This document shows, in pieces, positions 60,715-64,000 of a stretch of 64,000 bases of DNA; position 1 is the first letter of the stretch, and the number at the start of each line of letters is the position of its first letter. The notes below the pieces were generated by a model. That model searched no databases. It saw only the letters and a program-made list of their open reading frames with translations, and was not told the origin of the DNA. The DNA comes from Aldrovandia affinis (taxonomy: Eukaryota > Chordata > Actinopteri > Notacanthiformes > Halosauridae). The DNA is taken from positions 6,621,338-6,685,337 of the forward strand of contig JAINUG010000014.1 in assembly GCA_029706075.1 (NCBI GenBank), in the 5' to 3' direction. The position numbers were made by a program, and so were the translations under genes.

Positions 60715-61944
60715 TTATTTTGGCAAGTAGAGCAAGTTCCCTGGGCTGGCGGAGTGCTGATAGCGGTGTCGTTTTCCCTGGCCTTTGAGCGCCGTCTGGT
60801 TGAAATGTTACTGCTGTCGTCCTGGCGACTGAGTAACATCAATCAAACTGTGCATTCAGATGGAGCGAGCGAGCGCGCACTTTCCCCGCGCCCGAAGCAT
60901 CTTTCACTGTAGCCCAAAACTCTGTCAAGCCCCCGCAAACACACCGGTGATTAATCACCCCGGATGAGCGTTCCCGCTGTGATCGACTGAAACAGCACTT
61001 CCTGTCTGCACACTTTGCTCTTACTTCGAGCCGCTGTAATATTTACCATTTTATTTTTCAAAACAAATAGCGGGGGGTTTGCAATTATTCACGATTGTAA
61101 TTGAACAGATCTCACGTCGTTATGAAAATGTTTGTGTGATGTTCTCTTTCCCGTTCTGGTCCCCTTGAAACCCAGAGGTGAATTTGTTCGGGGCTCGCAA
61201 TGACCTGAGATCATGGTGTACAAGGGCATTCAAATAGGAAAAATAATAATAATACGCGTACTGAAATCTGGACTCTGTGTGTTCTGCACTTACCTGTTGG
61301 GTTTTCAGAACAGAACAAACCTCCTTTTTGTCTGTTTTTAGCGGGACATAAAGCATGTCAATGAAATTAACGAGTCCTGTCTGTTTTTTTTCTTTCTTTA
61401 TCTCTCCGACCAACCTGTTTGTGCAAACGGTTTAAATTAAATCAGAATTAAAATGCAATCGCCGTTTCCACCAGCAGAAATCATCTACCACCCTCCCCAT
61501 TTTCCCCCTGGTCATCTTATCAGTCAAGTGGAAATGTGATTATGTCCCACGTCGATTTCCCTGACTGCGCAGGCATGTTTACATATGTGAGTGTACCAAT
61601 ATCATGTGACACCAAGACAGGGGGGAAAAGACGTACAACATAGTGAAATATAGCGCAGGTAAAAAGAGCGCGAGTGTGTGTTTGGCTTTTTGGTTTTTAA
61701 TGCCGTTTGTCCTGCGCTCTATTTTTATAAACGACTCGATCGTTACCGCGCCTGGTTTTCCCCCAGTTGGGCCACATCGACAGACAGATCCACACGGAAA
61801 TAAAATTAGGATTAGTAGCGAGCCAACGAAGTTATTAAAGGAAGGGATGACATCGATTAAGATGCTAAATGAGATTGATGTCCTTTCGCTTCATTTGAAC
61901 TCATAAAAAGGAAATTAAACCCTGTTCTGAGTGATTAACGCAAA

Positions 61945-61983
<39 letters not shown>

Positions 61984-64000
61984 ATTGTTGCCCCCCCGCC
62001 CAACCCCTCAGACTCTCTCCAGTCTCCATCCCTGTGGAAAAACATGAATCCATAAATATGAGATTTTACAGCTCTGTAAAGTATGCCCATTAAATCAGTG
62101 TGGAATGGGCCCTGGTAATGACATTAACGACCTCGTTCCCTGTTTATTAACTCTGATTGTGTCTGTCCCCCCGAAAAGGGGGGGACGTCTCAGAGCTCTG
62201 CCTCCGAAAATCAGCAGGAAGTCCATTACTGGAAATCATTAACTTCATTTGTTAGATTTTTTTTATTTTTCCCCACATTTGAATTTGCATAGCAGGGGCC
62301 CCTCACTCACAGACACACAACACGGCCTCAAACCACCTTTATTTCCCCTTCCTGTTGTATAATGCAGGTGGATATTTAGAGGAGATCGGGTTGAACTAAT
62401 GTTCTCCTGGGTGCTACAGCCATGGCTCACCTGGGGCTCAGAGCCAAAGCTCAATAATAATTTAAAATAATAAGACATTAAATAAGTAGAAATAGACACT
62501 ACTACATTAATTACACTAGTAATTCTCGCACATTATTATAAAAGAAACATCTATTTTCACCAACAGCTATTTCCGTTTTAGTTTGTAACATGAACATTTT
62601 CAGGGATCTGTTTTAAAATGTAGAATTTGTATCTTTATCTAACATCTTTTTCCAATGTTACCAACTTCTTCTAATACTCTGTGCTCCTTATGCCACACTT
62701 CTTCTAGTCAATCAATTTTTTATTTCTTTTATTAATCAAGGAGAAAAACCCCATTGAGACTTTTTTTCTTTTTTTCTGACCAAGATAAATCAAACAAAGT
62801 ATTTAAGTCGAGACTCAAATGTATGGTAATTACCGAGCCTTGATTTAAAGCTGAAATAGTTTATGGTTCGTGCACGATCTGGGGAAGGTCATTCCAAGGC
62901 CTTGGAGCCCTGAAGCTAAATCACTGCCACGGGTTTTAAGCTTTGACACTTTGGCCATTAAAAAAAGAAGGTGTGACAGTTGGTTTCTTGAAGGCTGCCA
63001 AAGACAATATAAATGTGATGCGAGTCATGTGAATTATGGATGCGGGTTCCTCAACCCCCCCTGCCCCCATGGATGAGTTCCCCGGGGAGGAACTCTCTCT
63101 GACACCCGTACAACAGCGTGATCTAGAGTGCAGCATTTTGGAACATTCACCACTTTTACCTGGTGAAAGCATGAAGGCACGAAGGCGAAAGAAGAAAGAA
63201 CTGCGCTGGACAGAAGAATTTACATTGGAAAGCACTTAAATGCACACACACACACATGTGCCCATGCACACACAAACACAGACGCGGGCGCACACGCACA
63301 CACGGAATTGTGTACAGTGAGTATAAAAACTAATCACCTCTTTTGCCATTTTTCTCATTTTATTTTGAGTGAGAATACGTTTTTATAGCTGCTGTACATA
63401 CGTGTACATACGTATATACAAGCACATACACACACATACAAGCACACACACGCACCCACGCACGCACCCACGCACGCACGCACGCACACACTCGGCACAA
63501 GAACAAGCACTCTACCTTTTGGTTACATAAAGCCGAGTTCTCAAGACGTTGTGGCCTGTGCCACTGATGAGATAAATATTCATGAGGAATGGCGGAATGG
63601 AGAGATTAAATTGTCTCTCAGTGGGGATTATCATCATTAACTGCCTGTGAGGAGGGGAAAAGGTCAGAGACGGAGCCCTCTCTTTGACGCCGGGCTGATT
63701 TCGCTCTCCACTCCACGTTTGTGGGGCCCGTTTCATTTTCCAAGTGCTACTCAGTGGGGTGTCACATGACCCGTTGCGTTCAAGGATGCTGAGCAGTTGG
63801 GGGATCCTGTATTCAGCTTCTTTAGTGTGAACATTAAAGACAGATGCTGGGCAGTGGAGGATCGTTGTAGAAACAAAGGCACAAACCTTCCTACCTCGGC
63901 CTGCTGTGAGCTCGGAGATAACCAGAGATAACCGCCCAGCGGTGACAACGTGGGCGCCGTGAGAAGCTCTTATGAGCGAGAAGCGGCATAAACCTTGCTC
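60715..64000. other. Intron or flank; few repeats
   Basis: The most repeat-poor part of the window. It contains (TG)n at 61950-61981 and CA/CGCA tracts at 63243-63302 and 63420-63490. No exon that I recognise. Low repeat density could hint at conserved non-coding DNA, but I cannot test this. Confidence 0.4.

Overview
The window looks like a piece of a ray-finned (teleost-type) fish chromosome. The evidence is fish-style tRNA-derived SINEs whose 3' ends match an L2 (UnaL2-like) LINE, fish Tc1/mariner and hAT transposons, very abundant CA and GA microsatellites, and one vertebrate multi-exon gene. I cannot name the species. An early-branching teleost such as an eel or tarpon relative is only a guess, based on the L2 tail type.

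The only host gene I can support is ipo11 (importin-11), on the minus strand. Seven internal exons lie at 52713-52792, 52201-52281, 44611-44706, 43721-43834, 41776-41897, 36364-36459 and 34744-34828. All have GT/AG boundaries and compatible phases. Read in that order they give about 226 residues of the C-terminal HEAT-repeat part of importin-11, roughly residues 690-920 of the human protein as I remember it. The 5' exons must lie beyond 64000. The last coding exon was not found and probably lies beyond base 1, so positions 1-34743 and 52793-64000 are most likely intron or flank. Importin-11 is a RanGTP-dependent karyopherin that carries cargo into the nucleus.

Region by region: 1-12.2 kb has a 42-bp satellite, CA and GA tracts and several SINEs. 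12.3-14.2 kb is a decayed hAT transposon. 14.3-26.2 kb is a dense transposon graveyard with SINEs, a Harbinger-like element carrying nested L2 and hAT MITE insertions, a Tc1 copy and two more hAT-type elements. 27.6-28.4 kb is a 21-bp minisatellite. 30.4-34.6 kb is SINE-rich. 34.7-52.8 kb holds the ipo11 exons, with minisatellites, a second Tc1 element, a 100-bp-arm hairpin and a LINE-in-SINE insertion in the introns. 53.8-54.7 kb is a 5'-truncated LINE. 55-64 kb is mostly low-copy DNA with pyrimidine tracts, one long GA tract and one SINE.

The observations most worth a second look concern how repeats touch the host gene. (1) The 3' splice site and first bases of one ipo11 exon are tandemly duplicated as a 33-bp unit, so four in-frame acceptors compete. 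(2) Two inverted copies of a ~74-bp sequence flank a pair of exons, an arrangement that favours circular RNA. (3) An intronic array carries 24 exact AP-1 motifs. (4) Two tRNA-SINE families with different heads share one body and tail.
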